Below, piece by piece: positions 39,162 to 46,604 of a DNA stretch of 59,977 nucleotides (the stretch's first letter is position 1; each line of letters begins with the position of its first letter). The position numbers were made by a program, and so were the translations under genes. The DNA is from DASXTW01 sp046726275 (lineage in GTDB: Bacteria > Actinomycetota > UBA4738). The stretch covers positions 1-59,977 of the forward strand of contig JBKPAF010000016.1 in assembly GCA_046726275.1 (NCBI GenBank), given 5' to 3'. Below the pieces are notes generated by a model, which was not told the origin of the DNA, did no database searches, and worked only from the letters and a program-made list of their open reading frames with translations.

Positions 39162-39968
39162 GTGAGCCGTTTGGAATCCAAGGTGGCCGTGGTCACCGGG
39201 GCCGGCCGCGGCATCGGGAGGGCAACGGCTCTGCGATTCGCCCAGGAAGGAGCGGCCGTCCTGGTCAACGACGTCGACCCCGACCCTGCCGAGGAGACGG
39301 CCCATCTGATCAAGGAGGCCGGAGGCCTGGCGGCTGTATCCACGGACGATACGGTCGATCTGGACGAGGCGCGGCAGATGATGGAGCGGGCCGCCGGGGA
39401 GTTCGGCAAGATCGACATCGTGGTCAACAACGCGGGGATCACCAGGGACCGGACATTCCACAACCTGGACGACGACGCCTGGAACTTCGTGCTGGACGTC
39501 AACCTCAAGACCGCATTCCATGCCTCGCTTGCCGCGATGCCGTACCTCCGAGACCCGGCCAAGAAGGAGAAGCAGGAGCAGGGGCAGCCCGCCTACCACC
39601 GCAAGATCACGTTCACCACCTCGACCGCGTTCCTCACCGGGAACGCCGGACAGGCGAACTACACGGCGGCGAAGGGCGCCATCGTCGGTCTCACCCGCAC
39701 GCTGGCCCGGGAATTGGGCGGCTTCCACATCAACGTCAACGCGGTGGCCCCCGGCTTCATCGAGACCAGGCTGACCAAGGCCAAGCAGGAAGGTGAGGAC
39801 CTCGGGATCCCCGAGCAGGTCCGCCAAATGGCCCTGATGATGATCGGCCTCGGCTCCTATGGGCAACCCGAGGACGTCGCCGCCGCCCACCTGTTCCTCG
39901 CTAGTTCGGAGGCGGACTACATCTCCGGTGCCGTCCTCCCCGTGGCCGGGGCGCTCCTCGGGACCTGA
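39162..39968 (+). CDS. SDR-family 3-oxoacyl reductase-like dehydrogenase
   Basis: 268 residues. TGAGRGIG (12-19) binds NAD(P)H, NNAG is at 89-92, and the catalytic triad is Ser154, Tyr167 and Lys171. Closest to FabG/HSD17B-type reductases of acyl thioesters. An extra hydrophilic segment at about residues 131-149 precedes the catalytic Ser. GTG 39162 with GAGGAGG upstream. Followed after 4 nt by the hot-dog dehydratase pair, which suggests a 3-oxoacyl reduction then dehydration module. Confidence 0.88.
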   Translation: MSRLESKVAVVTGAGRGIGRATALRFAQEGAAVLVNDVDPDPAEETAHLIKEAGGLAAVSTDDTVDLDEARQMMERAAGEFGKIDIVVNNAGITRDRTFHNLDDDAWNFVLDVNLKTAFHASLAAMPYLRDPAKKEKQEQGQPAYHRKITFTTSTAFLTGNAGQANYTAAKGAIVGLTRTLARELGGFHINVNAVAPGFIETRLTKAKQEGEDLGIPEQVRQMALMMIGLGSYGQPEDVAAAHLFLASSEADYISGAVLPVAGALLGT

Positions 39969-39972
39969 GGGA

Positions 39973-40422
39973 ATGCCGCTCAACCAGGCGCTGAAGGGGA
40001 AGGAGTACCAGGAGGTCTCGCTTATCGTTGAGCGGGATCAGGTGAACCAGTTCGCCGGGGCCATCGGGGAAGACGGCCCGGTCTTCCGGGACGCCGCGGC
40101 GGCGAAGGAGGCAGGGCACGCCGAACAGGTGGCCCCGCCCACCTTCATCACGAAGATCCAGATCCTGTCGAGTGCCCAGGTCGTCCTCGATCAGGACCTT
40201 GGGCTCAACTACATGATGGTCGTACACGGCCAGCAGGAATTCGAGTGGGTCCGGGAGGTCGTGGTCGGAGAGACGCTCACCGCGGTTCCCCGCATCGCGG
40301 ACCTCTACGCCAAGGGCCCCAACGAGTTCCTGGTGATCGAGGCCGAAGTCCGAGATGGCTCCGGGGAGACGGTAGCCGTGTCCCGGACCACGCTTTTGTC
40401 CCGAGGAACCGCGGAGAGGTGA
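39973..40422 (+). CDS. FAS1-like/MaoC N-terminal hot-dog protein (HadA-like)
   Basis: 149 residues of the structural half of (R)-specific hydratases. It opens NQALKGKEYQEVSLIVERDQV, has APPTFITKIQI, and lacks the catalytic Asp-x4-His, as HadA does. In mycobacteria HadA pairs with catalytic HadB in FAS-II dehydration and sits at this very position between rpmG and tRNA-Trp-secE. ATG 39973 is 4 nt after the SDR stop. HadC is not present. Confidence 0.82.
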   Translation: MPLNQALKGKEYQEVSLIVERDQVNQFAGAIGEDGPVFRDAAAAKEAGHAEQVAPPTFITKIQILSSAQVVLDQDLGLNYMMVVHGQQEFEWVREVVVGETLTAVPRIADLYAKGPNEFLVIEAEVRDGSGETVAVSRTTLLSRGTAER

Positions 40423-40424
40423 CC

Positions 40425-40850
40425 GTGAGCCGACTCGCCTTCGATCAGGTGGAGGTTGGGCAGGAGATCTCGTCCCTGTCCAAGGTGGTCAAAAGAGAAG
40501 AGGTGAAGGCCTACGCGGACGCCTCCGGCGACCAGAACCCCCTGCATCAGGATGACAACTTCGCCCGGAGTGTCGGCTTCCCGGGCATCATCGCTCACGG
40601 CATGTTCACTATGGCCCATCTGGTCAAAGCCGTCACGGACTGGGCCGGCGACCCCGCAGCCTTGAAGAGGATGAAGGTCCAGTTTCGAGCCGTGGTCTTC
40701 ATGGACGAGACCATCGTGGCCAGGGGGCGAGTGGAGAGCCTCGATTCGGAAACCAGACGGGCGAAGCTCTCCGTGTGGGTGGAGGTCGACCGGGCTGGCG
40801 AGCGGCAGCTGCCCATCAAGAACAGCGAGGCCGAGGTCGAGCTGGCCTAG
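40425..40850 (+). CDS. MaoC-like (R)-hydratase/dehydratase (HadB-like)
   Basis: 141 residues from GTG 40425 with GGAGAGG 5 nt upstream. The hydratase motif ASGDQNPLHQDDNFA places catalytic Asp36 and His41, followed by IAHGMFTMAHLV. It would dehydrate (R)-3-hydroxyacyl thioesters as a heterodimer with the upstream HadA-like subunit. Whether the product feeds standard or very long chain fatty acids cannot be told from sequence. Confidence 0.88.
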   Translation: MSRLAFDQVEVGQEISSLSKVVKREEVKAYADASGDQNPLHQDDNFARSVGFPGIIAHGMFTMAHLVKAVTDWAGDPAALKRMKVQFRAVVFMDETIVARGRVESLDSETRRAKLSVWVEVDRAGERQLPIKNSEAEVELA

Positions 40851-40859
40851 CGAGACGGG

Positions 40860-40888
40860 GGTAACCAGCCGCCTGGTTCCGCGGTCTA
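40860..40888 (+). promoter_or_regulatory. Candidate ECF-type promoter with internal palindrome
   Basis: GGTAAC (40860-40865), 17 bp, GGTCTA (40883-40888), similar to ECF consensus AAC/GTCTA elements. The spacer holds a perfect AACCAG-CCGC-CTGGTT palindrome (40863-40878). It lies 13 nt before the sigma factor ATG, consistent with autoregulation. Confidence 0.4.
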
Positions 40889-40901
40889 ACGAGGCGTTCT
40901 C

Positions 40902-41450
40902 ATGGTGACCCATGAGCTGCTCGCTGCATGCCGGCGGGGCGACAGAGAAGCGTTCGAGGAGGTCGTGCGACGGACGTATCGGCATGTCTACACGCAGGCC
41001 TATCGGCTCGTGGGGGACCGGCAGGAGGCCGAGGACGTGGCCCAGGACGCCTACCTCCGGGTCTTCCGAGGGTTGGCCGGATTCCGGGGCGACGCGCAGT
41101 TCGAGACGTGGCTGTACCGGATCGTCTCGAACGCAGCCATGACCCATCTTCGCAAGCGCCGCCGCTTCGGCGAGCCGGCGGTCGACTCCTTCGAGGAGCC
41201 TCTCGACCCCCCTTCCCCCATTCGGCTGGAGGAAGAGGCCGTGGACAGGGACGCCCTCACCGCTGCGCTGGGAGCTCTGCCGCCTTCCCTGCGAGTGGTG
41301 GTGGTCCTGAAGGACGTGTACGGGCTCTCGTGTCAGGAGATCGGCGATCAGATCGGCGTGTCGGAGGGAGCGGTCAAGGTTCGGCTGCACCGGGCGAGGA
41401 AGCGGCTCAAGGAGAGGCTGTTCGGAGTGGAGACCCGCGATGAGGTGTGA
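40902..41450 (+). CDS. ECF (group 4) sigma-70 family RNA polymerase sigma factor
   Basis: 182 residues with only sigma regions 2 and 4. Region 2: VYTQAYRLVGDRQEAEDVAQDAYLRVFRGL, then FRGDAQFETWLYRIVSNAAMTHLRKR (landmarks, 30-86). Region 4: LPPSLRVVVVLKDVYGLSCQEIGDQIGVSEGAVKVRLHRARKRL (about 125-170). It recruits polymerase to stress-type promoters. Its end overlaps the anti-sigma gene by 11 nt, the usual sigma/anti-sigma pairing. Confidence 0.95.
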   Translation: MVTHELLAACRRGDREAFEEVVRRTYRHVYTQAYRLVGDRQEAEDVAQDAYLRVFRGLAGFRGDAQFETWLYRIVSNAAMTHLRKRRRFGEPAVDSFEEPLDPPSPIRLEEEAVDRDALTAALGALPPSLRVVVVLKDVYGLSCQEIGDQIGVSEGAVKVRLHRARKRLKERLFGVETRDEV

Positions 41451-41823
41451 GGAGGTCCGGCCACTGCTGGCCGAGCTGGCCGAGGGCAATCTGCGAGAGG
41501 CGGGTGAGGTGGAGCGGCACCTCGCTTCGTGCGCCGCCTGCTCGGCCGAGCTGGGGCGCTACCGGACCCTTCTCGTCGAGATGAGCTCGTTGCGCGATGT
41601 GGTGGAGGAGCCCGGGCCGCAGTTCCTCCAGCGCGTGCTTTCGTCGATCCCTGAGCGGAGCTGGCGGACGACGGTGCATCGGGTCGCCGCCGACGAGCGG
41701 GTCCACGTGGCGGCTGTCTCGATGGGCGGTGCCTTACTCGGAGCGACGGCCGTCGGCCTCCTGTGGTGGCGATCCGCCCGCCGCTCTCTTTCTCCCGCCG
41801 ACGTGCCGATCACGACCGCCTGA
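41440..41823 (+). CDS. Zinc-containing anti-sigma factor (ZAS-type, single TM)
   Basis: 127 residues. The N-terminal anti-sigma domain has His27-x3-Cys31-x2-Cys34 (HLASCAAC), the zinc motif of redox-responsive anti-sigma factors. A membrane helix lies at about 91-112 (VAAVSMGGALLGATAVGLLWW), leaving about 15 residues outside. It should bind the upstream sigma factor at the membrane. GTG/ATG overlap with the sigma gene points to coupled translation. Confidence 0.88.
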   Translation: MRCEEVRPLLAELAEGNLREAGEVERHLASCAACSAELGRYRTLLVEMSSLRDVVEEPGPQFLQRVLSSIPERSWRTTVHRVAADERVHVAAVSMGGALLGATAVGLLWWRSARRSLSPADVPITTA

Positions 41824-41839
41824 GTCGGGCGTTCAGCCC

Positions 41840-42457
41840 TCAGCTCCGCTGCGGCGCGAGATCCTCGGAATCCTCGTCCATCGGTGCGAACTGGTCCTCG
41901 ACGGGTTCCAGCTCGAAGGGGATAGCCGGAAGCAGCTCGGATTGAGAAAGGCGCTGGGGGTCCGGCGGTTCGGTCGAGATCGGTGGGGCCTGTGGCGTCG
42001 AGTCCCTGGCGACACTCTCGATCTGCCCGGTGATGTCGTCCGCTGCCGCGGCAAGGACATAGGGAACCCGGTGGATCGATTCCGAGAGATCGTCGACGGC
42101 CTCCTTGAGAGAGGCCACGGACTCCTCGAGGATCCGCTCGACCTGCTCGGGCGGTCCCGAGCCCGTCTCCCGCAGGTCCTCGATGGACCGGTACACCTGG
42201 GAGAAGGCGCGTTTCATCGTGTGGGCGACGAGCGACATGCCTTCCTCGAGCCGCTCGAGACGGTCGGAGACGGCCGCCCGCCACTGCCTCGCCGGGCTGT
42301 CCTCCCGGAGGTCGATCGTCATTTCGGGGCCGCCGGCGGTCTCGGCCTCGGTAACCCGCCGTTCCCCCATGGGTGGCACGCCGTGGCCTCGGAACAGGAG
42401 TCGCTGCAGGAGGCCCTGCTTCGGCCGGGCCACGGGCCGTTCGGTCGTCTGCTGCAT
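41840..42457 (-). CDS. Hypothetical coiled-coil protein
   Basis: 205 residues from ATG 42457. Between disordered, Pro-rich ends lies a helical centre (about 60-140) with heptad-like spacing: AVSDRLERLEEGMSLVAHTMKRAF and VERILEESVASLKEAVDDLSESI. No enzymatic motif or membrane segment. The last 60 residues are acidic and Pro-rich. It converges on the anti-sigma gene with 16 nt between stops. I do not recognise the family. Confidence 0.6.
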   Translation of the reverse strand: MQQTTERPVARPKQGLLQRLLFRGHGVPPMGERRVTEAETAGGPEMTIDLREDSPARQWRAAVSDRLERLEEGMSLVAHTMKRAFSQVYRSIEDLRETGSGPPEQVERILEESVASLKEAVDDLSESIHRVPYVLAAAADDITGQIESVARDSTPQAPPISTEPPDPQRLSQSELLPAIPFELEPVEDQFAPMDEDSEDLAPQRS

Positions 42458-42575
42458 GTCCGCTCGCGATCCGGGGCCGGGCGCGAGGCTTCGTACACCA
42501 GCAGTGTAGGGGAGGCGGCGCACGGGATCACGCATCCGGCTTTGGAGCGCGTGCCGCCCCGGAACGAGGTCCGGA

Positions 42576-42986
42576 TCAGACCGAAGCAGGCACTTCCACG
42601 GTGCAGAAGGCGCACCTTCGCGCTTCGACCGGGATCTCGCTCAGGCATTCCGGGCACTTCCGCGTAGTCGGGTCAGGAGGCGGCTCGCTGCGCATCCGCT
42701 GGGTGAACGCGTTCAGCGGCCGGATCACGAAGAAGAAGATCGCGATGGCGACCAGGACGAAGGCGATGACGGTATTGAGGAAGGCTCCATACCTGAAGAT
42801 GCTGCCGTTGATGGTGAAGGTCAACCGGGAGAAATCCGGCTCTCCGAAGATGGCCGCGATGAGTGGCGTGAGCAGATCGGCCACGAGGCTGGCGATCACT
42901 GCTCCGAACGCCGCCCCGATGACCAGGGCGATGGCGAGATCGAGCGTGTTGCCTCGCATCAGGAACTGCTTGAAGTCCTTCAGCAT
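42576..42986 (-). CDS. mscL: Large-conductance mechanosensitive channel with C-terminal zinc ribbon
   Basis: 136 residues. MLKDFKQFLMRGNTLDLAIALVIGAAFGAVIASLVADLL (landmark) is the gating helix TM1, and TM2 lies at about 68-90 (FLNTVIAFVLVAIAIFFFVI). Instead of the usual C-terminal helix bundle alone, residues 110-128 have CPEC-x10-CAFC, a zinc-ribbon pair. MscL opens under membrane tension to release osmolytes. The ribbon may serve assembly or sensing. Confidence 0.92.
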   Translation of the reverse strand: MLKDFKQFLMRGNTLDLAIALVIGAAFGAVIASLVADLLTPLIAAIFGEPDFSRLTFTINGSIFRYGAFLNTVIAFVLVAIAIFFFVIRPLNAFTQRMRSEPPPDPTTRKCPECLSEIPVEARRCAFCTVEVPASV

Positions 42987-43071
42987 GGCCCCTCCCTCCC
43001 GTGCGACGGACCCACGGAGCCTACCTCAGGGCCCGCGGACCACCTCATCCCGCCCCCACCCACGGTCACCT

Positions 43072-43100
43072 TTGCCCGGCCGCCCGGTGCCGCCTATACT
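43072..43100 (+). promoter_or_regulatory. Promoter of tRNA-Trp-secE-nusG
   Basis: TTGCCC (43072-43077), 17 bp, TATACT (43095-43100), a strong sigma70 match. Start expected near 43107, about 34 nt before the mature tRNA. Confidence 0.7.
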
Positions 43101-43140
43101 GATTCAGGTCGCCGTCACCCCTTGAGTTCGACCTGCTCAG

Positions 43141-43214
43141 AGGGTCGTAGCTCAATTTGGTAGAGCACCGGTCTCCAAAACCGGCGGTTGAGCGTTCGAG
43201 TCGCTCCGACCCTG
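43141..43214 (+). tRNA. tRNA-Trp (anticodon CCA)
   Basis: 74 nt without encoded CCA; acceptor AGGGTCG/CGACCCT with discriminator G; anticodon stem CCGGT/ACCGG with loop CTCCAAA; T-arm closing GAGCG/CGCTC. Sits 13 nt before secE, the conserved bacterial order. Confidence 0.95.
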
Positions 43215-43227
43215 CGGGAGAGAAAGC

Positions 43228-43524
43228 ATGAATCGCCAGGCCAAGAGGATGATGCAGAGGCAGAAGGCCACGGGCCAGGACCGTGCGGAAGCCATGCGTC
43301 AGCGTCGGGCGGTGAGCGCCGAGAGGGCGAAGCGCACGCCTCCACGGCAGTTCCTCAAAGAGGTCAGGCAGGAATTGAAGAAAGTGAACTGGCCGACCCG
43401 GCAGGAGATGATCGCCTACACCTTCGTCGTGCTGGTTGCGGTCGTCTTCCTGACCTCGCTGGTGTTCGCCATGGACCTCGGTTTCTCCAAGGCGGTCATC
43501 AAGATCTTCGGCTCGGGCGGCTAG
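43228..43524 (+). CDS. secE: Preprotein translocase subunit SecE
   Basis: 98 residues: a basic N-terminal region, then QFLKEVRQELKKVNWPTRQEM, the SecE amphipathic helix, and one membrane helix (about 63-85). The single-helix length is typical of non-enterobacterial SecE. It clamps SecY in the Sec channel. ATG 43228 with GGGAGAGAAAG upstream. nusG follows after 25 nt. Confidence 0.95.
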   Translation: MNRQAKRMMQRQKATGQDRAEAMRQRRAVSAERAKRTPPRQFLKEVRQELKKVNWPTRQEMIAYTFVVLVAVVFLTSLVFAMDLGFSKAVIKIFGSGG

Positions 43525-43549
43525 ACCCCGGCCCTTCGGGCGGATCACC

Positions 43550-44575
43550 ATGAACGAGCGAGACGCTTCCGAACGACCAGCCGCGACCGATCCGGAGACC
43601 GAGGAGGCCGCCGAGATTCAGGAGGCCGCCGAAGCCGGGGACCACGCCGCGCAGGTCGCCCTCGAGGAGGCTGGGCCGGCCAATGCCTCCCCGGACGAGC
43701 CCGCGAGGGAGTCCGTTGAGGAGCTCGGAAACGAGATCAGGGAGCAGGAAAGCGTGATCGAGATAGCGGTCGGGGATACCAGCGTGATGGAGTCTGCGCC
43801 GCCGGCTGAAGCTGAGGCGGAGGCCCCGGAAACGCCCGCGGCGGAGTCCGAGGTGATCGGGCCGGAGTCCGAGCCCGCAGACATCGAGGTCGTCGAGGCT
43901 GCGTCCGAGCCGGCCGAGGCCGCACCCACGGAGGCGGAGTCCGAAGCCGGACCTGTGGAGGCGAAGGCCGAGGCCCCGGCCGAATCAACGCCGGAGCCAA
44001 CGGCGGTCCCGGTCGAGGTCGCGGCCACCCCGTTCGAGGGACCCGGCGAGTGGTACGTGGTGCATACCTACGCGGGATACGAGAACAAGGTCAAGGCGAA
44101 CCTGCACTCCCGGATCAACTCCATGCAGATGGAGGACAAGATCTTCGACGTGGTCATCCCCATGGAAGACGTCATGGAGATCAAGGGCGGAAAGAAGCAG
44201 GTGGTCCAGCGGAAGGTGTTCCCGGGATACCTACTGGTGAAGATGGTCTACGACAACGACTCGTGGTACGTGGTGCGCAACACCCCGGGCGTGACGGGAT
44301 TCGTGGCCAGCGGCACCGGGACCAAGCCCACTCCCTTGTCCCGTCGTGAGGTCGAGAAGATCCTCGCGGTGAAGGAAGAGACGCAGAAGAAGCCGGAGTA
44401 CCGCCTGGAGTGGGAAGAGGGCGACGTGGTCAGGATCATCGCCGGCCCGTTCGCGGACTTCCAGGGCACGATCGCGGAGATCAACGTCGAGCAGTCCAAG
44501 CTGAAGGTCCTCGTGAACATCTTCGACCGGGAGACCCCGGTCGAGCTGGCCTTCGACCAGGTGGCGAAGGCCTGA
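43550..44575 (+). CDS. nusG: Transcription termination/antitermination factor NusG with long acidic N-terminus
   Basis: 341 residues. Residues 1-163 are an Ala/Glu/Pro-rich, highly acidic low-complexity extension. The NGN domain starts at about 166 (GEWYVVHTYAGYENKVKANL) and includes VFPGYLLVKM; the KOW domain near 285-320 contains GDVVRIIAGPFADFQG. NusG binds RNA polymerase and links it to Rho or the ribosome. Extended NusG is known in actinobacteria, but this one is on the long side. ATG 43550. Confidence 0.95.
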   Translation: MNERDASERPAATDPETEEAAEIQEAAEAGDHAAQVALEEAGPANASPDEPARESVEELGNEIREQESVIEIAVGDTSVMESAPPAEAEAEAPETPAAESEVIGPESEPADIEVVEAASEPAEAAPTEAESEAGPVEAKAEAPAESTPEPTAVPVEVAATPFEGPGEWYVVHTYAGYENKVKANLHSRINSMQMEDKIFDVVIPMEDVMEIKGGKKQVVQRKVFPGYLLVKMVYDNDSWYVVRNTPGVTGFVASGTGTKPTPLSRREVEKILAVKEETQKKPEYRLEWEEGDVVRIIAGPFADFQGTIAEINVEQSKLKVLVNIFDRETPVELAFDQVAKA

Positions 44576-44638
44576 CGCACCAACCGACCCGAGCGGGAGG
44601 CCCGAGAGGCCGCTGGAACCGCAGGAGGTGACGCAAGA

Positions 44639-45091
44639 ATGTCGAACGGAACACCGGCCGGTCGCCGACGCAAGAAGGTGCTGGCCATGGTCAAGCTCCA
44701 GATCAAGGCCGGGCAGGCCACGCCGGCGCCACCCGTAGGCACGGCCCTGGGCCAGCACGGCGTGAACATCATGGAGTTCTGCAGGCAGTACAACGAAGCC
44801 ACCCAGGCCCAGATGGGTCAGGTCATCCCCGTGGAGATGACCATCTACGAGGACCGGACCTTCTCCTTCGTCACCAAGCAGCCGCCGGCAGCCGAGCTGA
44901 TCAAGCAGGCGGCGGGAGTGGAGAAGGGCTCGGGGGAGCCGAACCGGACCAAGGTGGCCAGGGTGACCAGGGACCAGGTCCGCCAGATCGCCGAGCAGAA
45001 GATGGCCGACCTCAACGCCAACGACGTCGAGGGAGCCATGAAGATCATCGAGGGGACGGCTCGGAGCATGGGCATCGAGGTGCGGACGTGA
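44639..45091 (+). CDS. rplK: 50S ribosomal protein L11
   Basis: 150 residues. The family start VKLQIKAGQATPAPPVGTALGQHGVN and the C-terminal rRNA-binding region VARVTRDQVRQIAEQKMADLNA are intact (landmarks). L11 binds the GTPase-associated 23S rRNA region. ATG 44639 after GGAGGTGACGC. The first about 14 residues are a small extra basic extension. Overlaps rplA by 4 nt (GTGA). Confidence 0.97.
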   Translation: MSNGTPAGRRRKKVLAMVKLQIKAGQATPAPPVGTALGQHGVNIMEFCRQYNEATQAQMGQVIPVEMTIYEDRTFSFVTKQPPAAELIKQAAGVEKGSGEPNRTKVARVTRDQVRQIAEQKMADLNANDVEGAMKIIEGTARSMGIEVRT

Positions 45092-45816
45092 ACAGGGGCA
45101 AGCGGTACAGCCAGGCCGCCGCGATGGTCGATCGGGAGCAGCAGTACGCGCCCACCGAAGCGGTTCGCCTGTTGAAGCAGTTCCCTGAGGCGAAGTTCGA
45201 CGAGACCGTCGAGGTGTCATTCCGGCTCGGCGTGGATCCTCGCAAGGCGGATCAGATGGTTCGGGGGACCGTGACCCTTCCCAGGGGCACCGGCAGGACC
45301 GTCCGGGTGGCGGCCTTCGCTACGGGAGACAAGGCCCGTGAGGCCCAGGAGGCCGGGGCTGACATCGTGGGCGGCGAGGACCTGGTCAACGAAGTTCTGA
45401 AGGGGAACATCGACTTCGACGCAGCCGTGGCCACCCCCGACGTGATGTCGCTGGTCGGCCGGGCGGGGCGGGTTCTGGGCCCACGGGGTCTCATGCCGAA
45501 TCCCAAGGCGGGGACGGTGACGCCTGACATCGGCAAGGCCGTTCGCGACATCAAGGGTGGGAAGGTCGAGTACCGGGTCGACCGCCAGGGGAACCTGCAC
45601 CTGGTCATCGGGAAGCGTTCGTTCGAGGAGCAGGCCCTGCTGGAGAACTACCTCACGGTCGTGGACGAGATCATCCGGGCCAAGCCGTCAACGGCGAAGG
45701 GGAAGTTCCTGAAGTCCGTGACCATCTCCAGTACGATGGGCCCCGGCATCCACATCGACACGAACCGCATCCGCGACATCGGGTCGGAGGCCGTCGCAGC
45801 AGCCCAGACGACCTAA
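45088..45816 (+). CDS. rplA: 50S ribosomal protein L1
   Basis: 242 residues. VRGTVTLPRGTGRTVRVAAF, MSLVGRAGRVLGPRGLMPNPKAGTV (landmark) and a C-terminal KSVTISSTMGPGI are L1 signatures. L1 forms the stalk at the ribosomal E-site and can repress its own operon. GTG 45088. About 60 nt after its stop a new promoter drives rplJ. Confidence 0.97.
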   Translation: MNRGKRYSQAAAMVDREQQYAPTEAVRLLKQFPEAKFDETVEVSFRLGVDPRKADQMVRGTVTLPRGTGRTVRVAAFATGDKAREAQEAGADIVGGEDLVNEVLKGNIDFDAAVATPDVMSLVGRAGRVLGPRGLMPNPKAGTVTPDIGKAVRDIKGGKVEYRVDRQGNLHLVIGKRSFEEQALLENYLTVVDEIIRAKPSTAKGKFLKSVTISSTMGPGIHIDTNRIRDIGSEAVAAAQTT

Positions 45817-45877
45817 GCGGCGATCGGTTCAGGGCAGAGAGCACCCCGAGAACGGACCGGATTCGACCCGATTCACG

Positions 45878-45907
45878 TTGACGCTGTCGCGTTCCCGCCC
45901 CTAATCT
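45878..45907 (+). promoter_or_regulatory. Promoter of rplJ-rplL
   Basis: TTGACG (45878-45883), 18 bp, TAATCT (45902-45907). It lies just upstream of the L10 leader structure. Confidence 0.65.
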
Positions 45908-45913
45908 GCTTCT

Positions 45914-46020
45914 TGCCGAAGACAGCAGGGGCGAAGGCGTAATCCTCGAACGGCGAGGTACCTGCCGAGGCGGGAGAGCAACGTGCGCGCCTCCGCCTGT
46001 CGACGGCGGGGGCGTTGTTT
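45914..46020 (+). ncRNA. Ribosomal protein L10 leader
   Basis: Sequence between the promoter and rplJ matches the known L10-leader pattern: GAAGACAGCAGGGGCGAAGG, a stem region around AATCCTCGAACGGCGAGG, then GTACCTGCCGAGGC. In other bacteria the L10-L12 complex binds this RNA and represses its operon. Covers about 107 nt, ending in a terminator-like hairpin. Confidence 0.75.
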
Positions 46021-46024
46021 ATTT
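45988..46024 (+). terminator. Attenuator hairpin upstream of rplJ
   Basis: CGCCTCCGCC (45988-45997), loop TGTCGAC, GGCGGGGGCG (46005-46014; one G-U), then TTGTTTATTT. This is an intrinsic-terminator shape between the L10 leader and the rplJ start, so L10 feedback may work by premature termination. Confidence 0.65.
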
Positions 46025-46058
46025 GGGGAAGGTCGAGGACGAGCGAAGGGCGGGACAG

Positions 46059-46574
46059 ATGCCGAGGGCTGAGAAGGAAGCCAAGGTCAAGGAGCTGACC
46101 GAACGGTTCAAGAGCTCGCAGGGCGCGATGTTCGCGGACTTTCGCGGGCTCACGGTGAAGGACGCGACCGACCTGCGGAGGTCACTGCGGGAGCACGAGG
46201 CGACCTTCGCCGTGGTCAAGAACACCCTGACCAAGTTGGCGGCAAAGGATGCCGGCCTCGAGGAGGTGCTCGGCCTGCTCGAAGGGCCGACCGCCATCGC
46301 CTTCATCGGAGGGGACGCGGTGGCCGGGGCCAAGGCGGTCCTCGAAGCGGCCAAACGGTTCCCCACCCTGGAGGTCAAGGGCGCCCTCATCGAGAGCAAG
46401 GTGTTGAACGCGGACGACGCCCGGGCCCTGGCCACGATCGATAACCGCGAGGTGTCCTTCGCCAAGATCGCCGGGATGTTGCAGGCACCACTGGCCCGGA
46501 CGGCGTACCTGTTGCAGGCGCCGCTCCAGCGCGTGGCCTTCGCCCTCGCGGAGCGCGGGCGGCAGGCTGCATAG
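46059..46574 (+). CDS. rplJ: 50S ribosomal protein L10
   Basis: 171 residues from ATG 46059 with GCGAAGGGCGGG upstream; a longer TTG frame overlaps the attenuator and is not used. KELTERFKSSQGAMFADFRGL and VVKNTLTKLA are L10 motifs; the C-terminal helix binds L7/L12 dimers. The stop is 30 nt before rplL. Confidence 0.96.
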   Translation: MPRAEKEAKVKELTERFKSSQGAMFADFRGLTVKDATDLRRSLREHEATFAVVKNTLTKLAAKDAGLEEVLGLLEGPTAIAFIGGDAVAGAKAVLEAAKRFPTLEVKGALIESKVLNADDARALATIDNREVSFAKIAGMLQAPLARTAYLLQAPLQRVAFALAERGRQAA

Positions 46575-46604
46575 GAAACGAGTACAGAGGGAGGAAAGGA
46601 AGAC

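Noticed and set aside
41840..42457. Assigning the coiled-coil protein to a cell-division or DivIVA-like family
   Set aside because: Only generic heptad patterning is visible; no diagnostic motif supports a named family.
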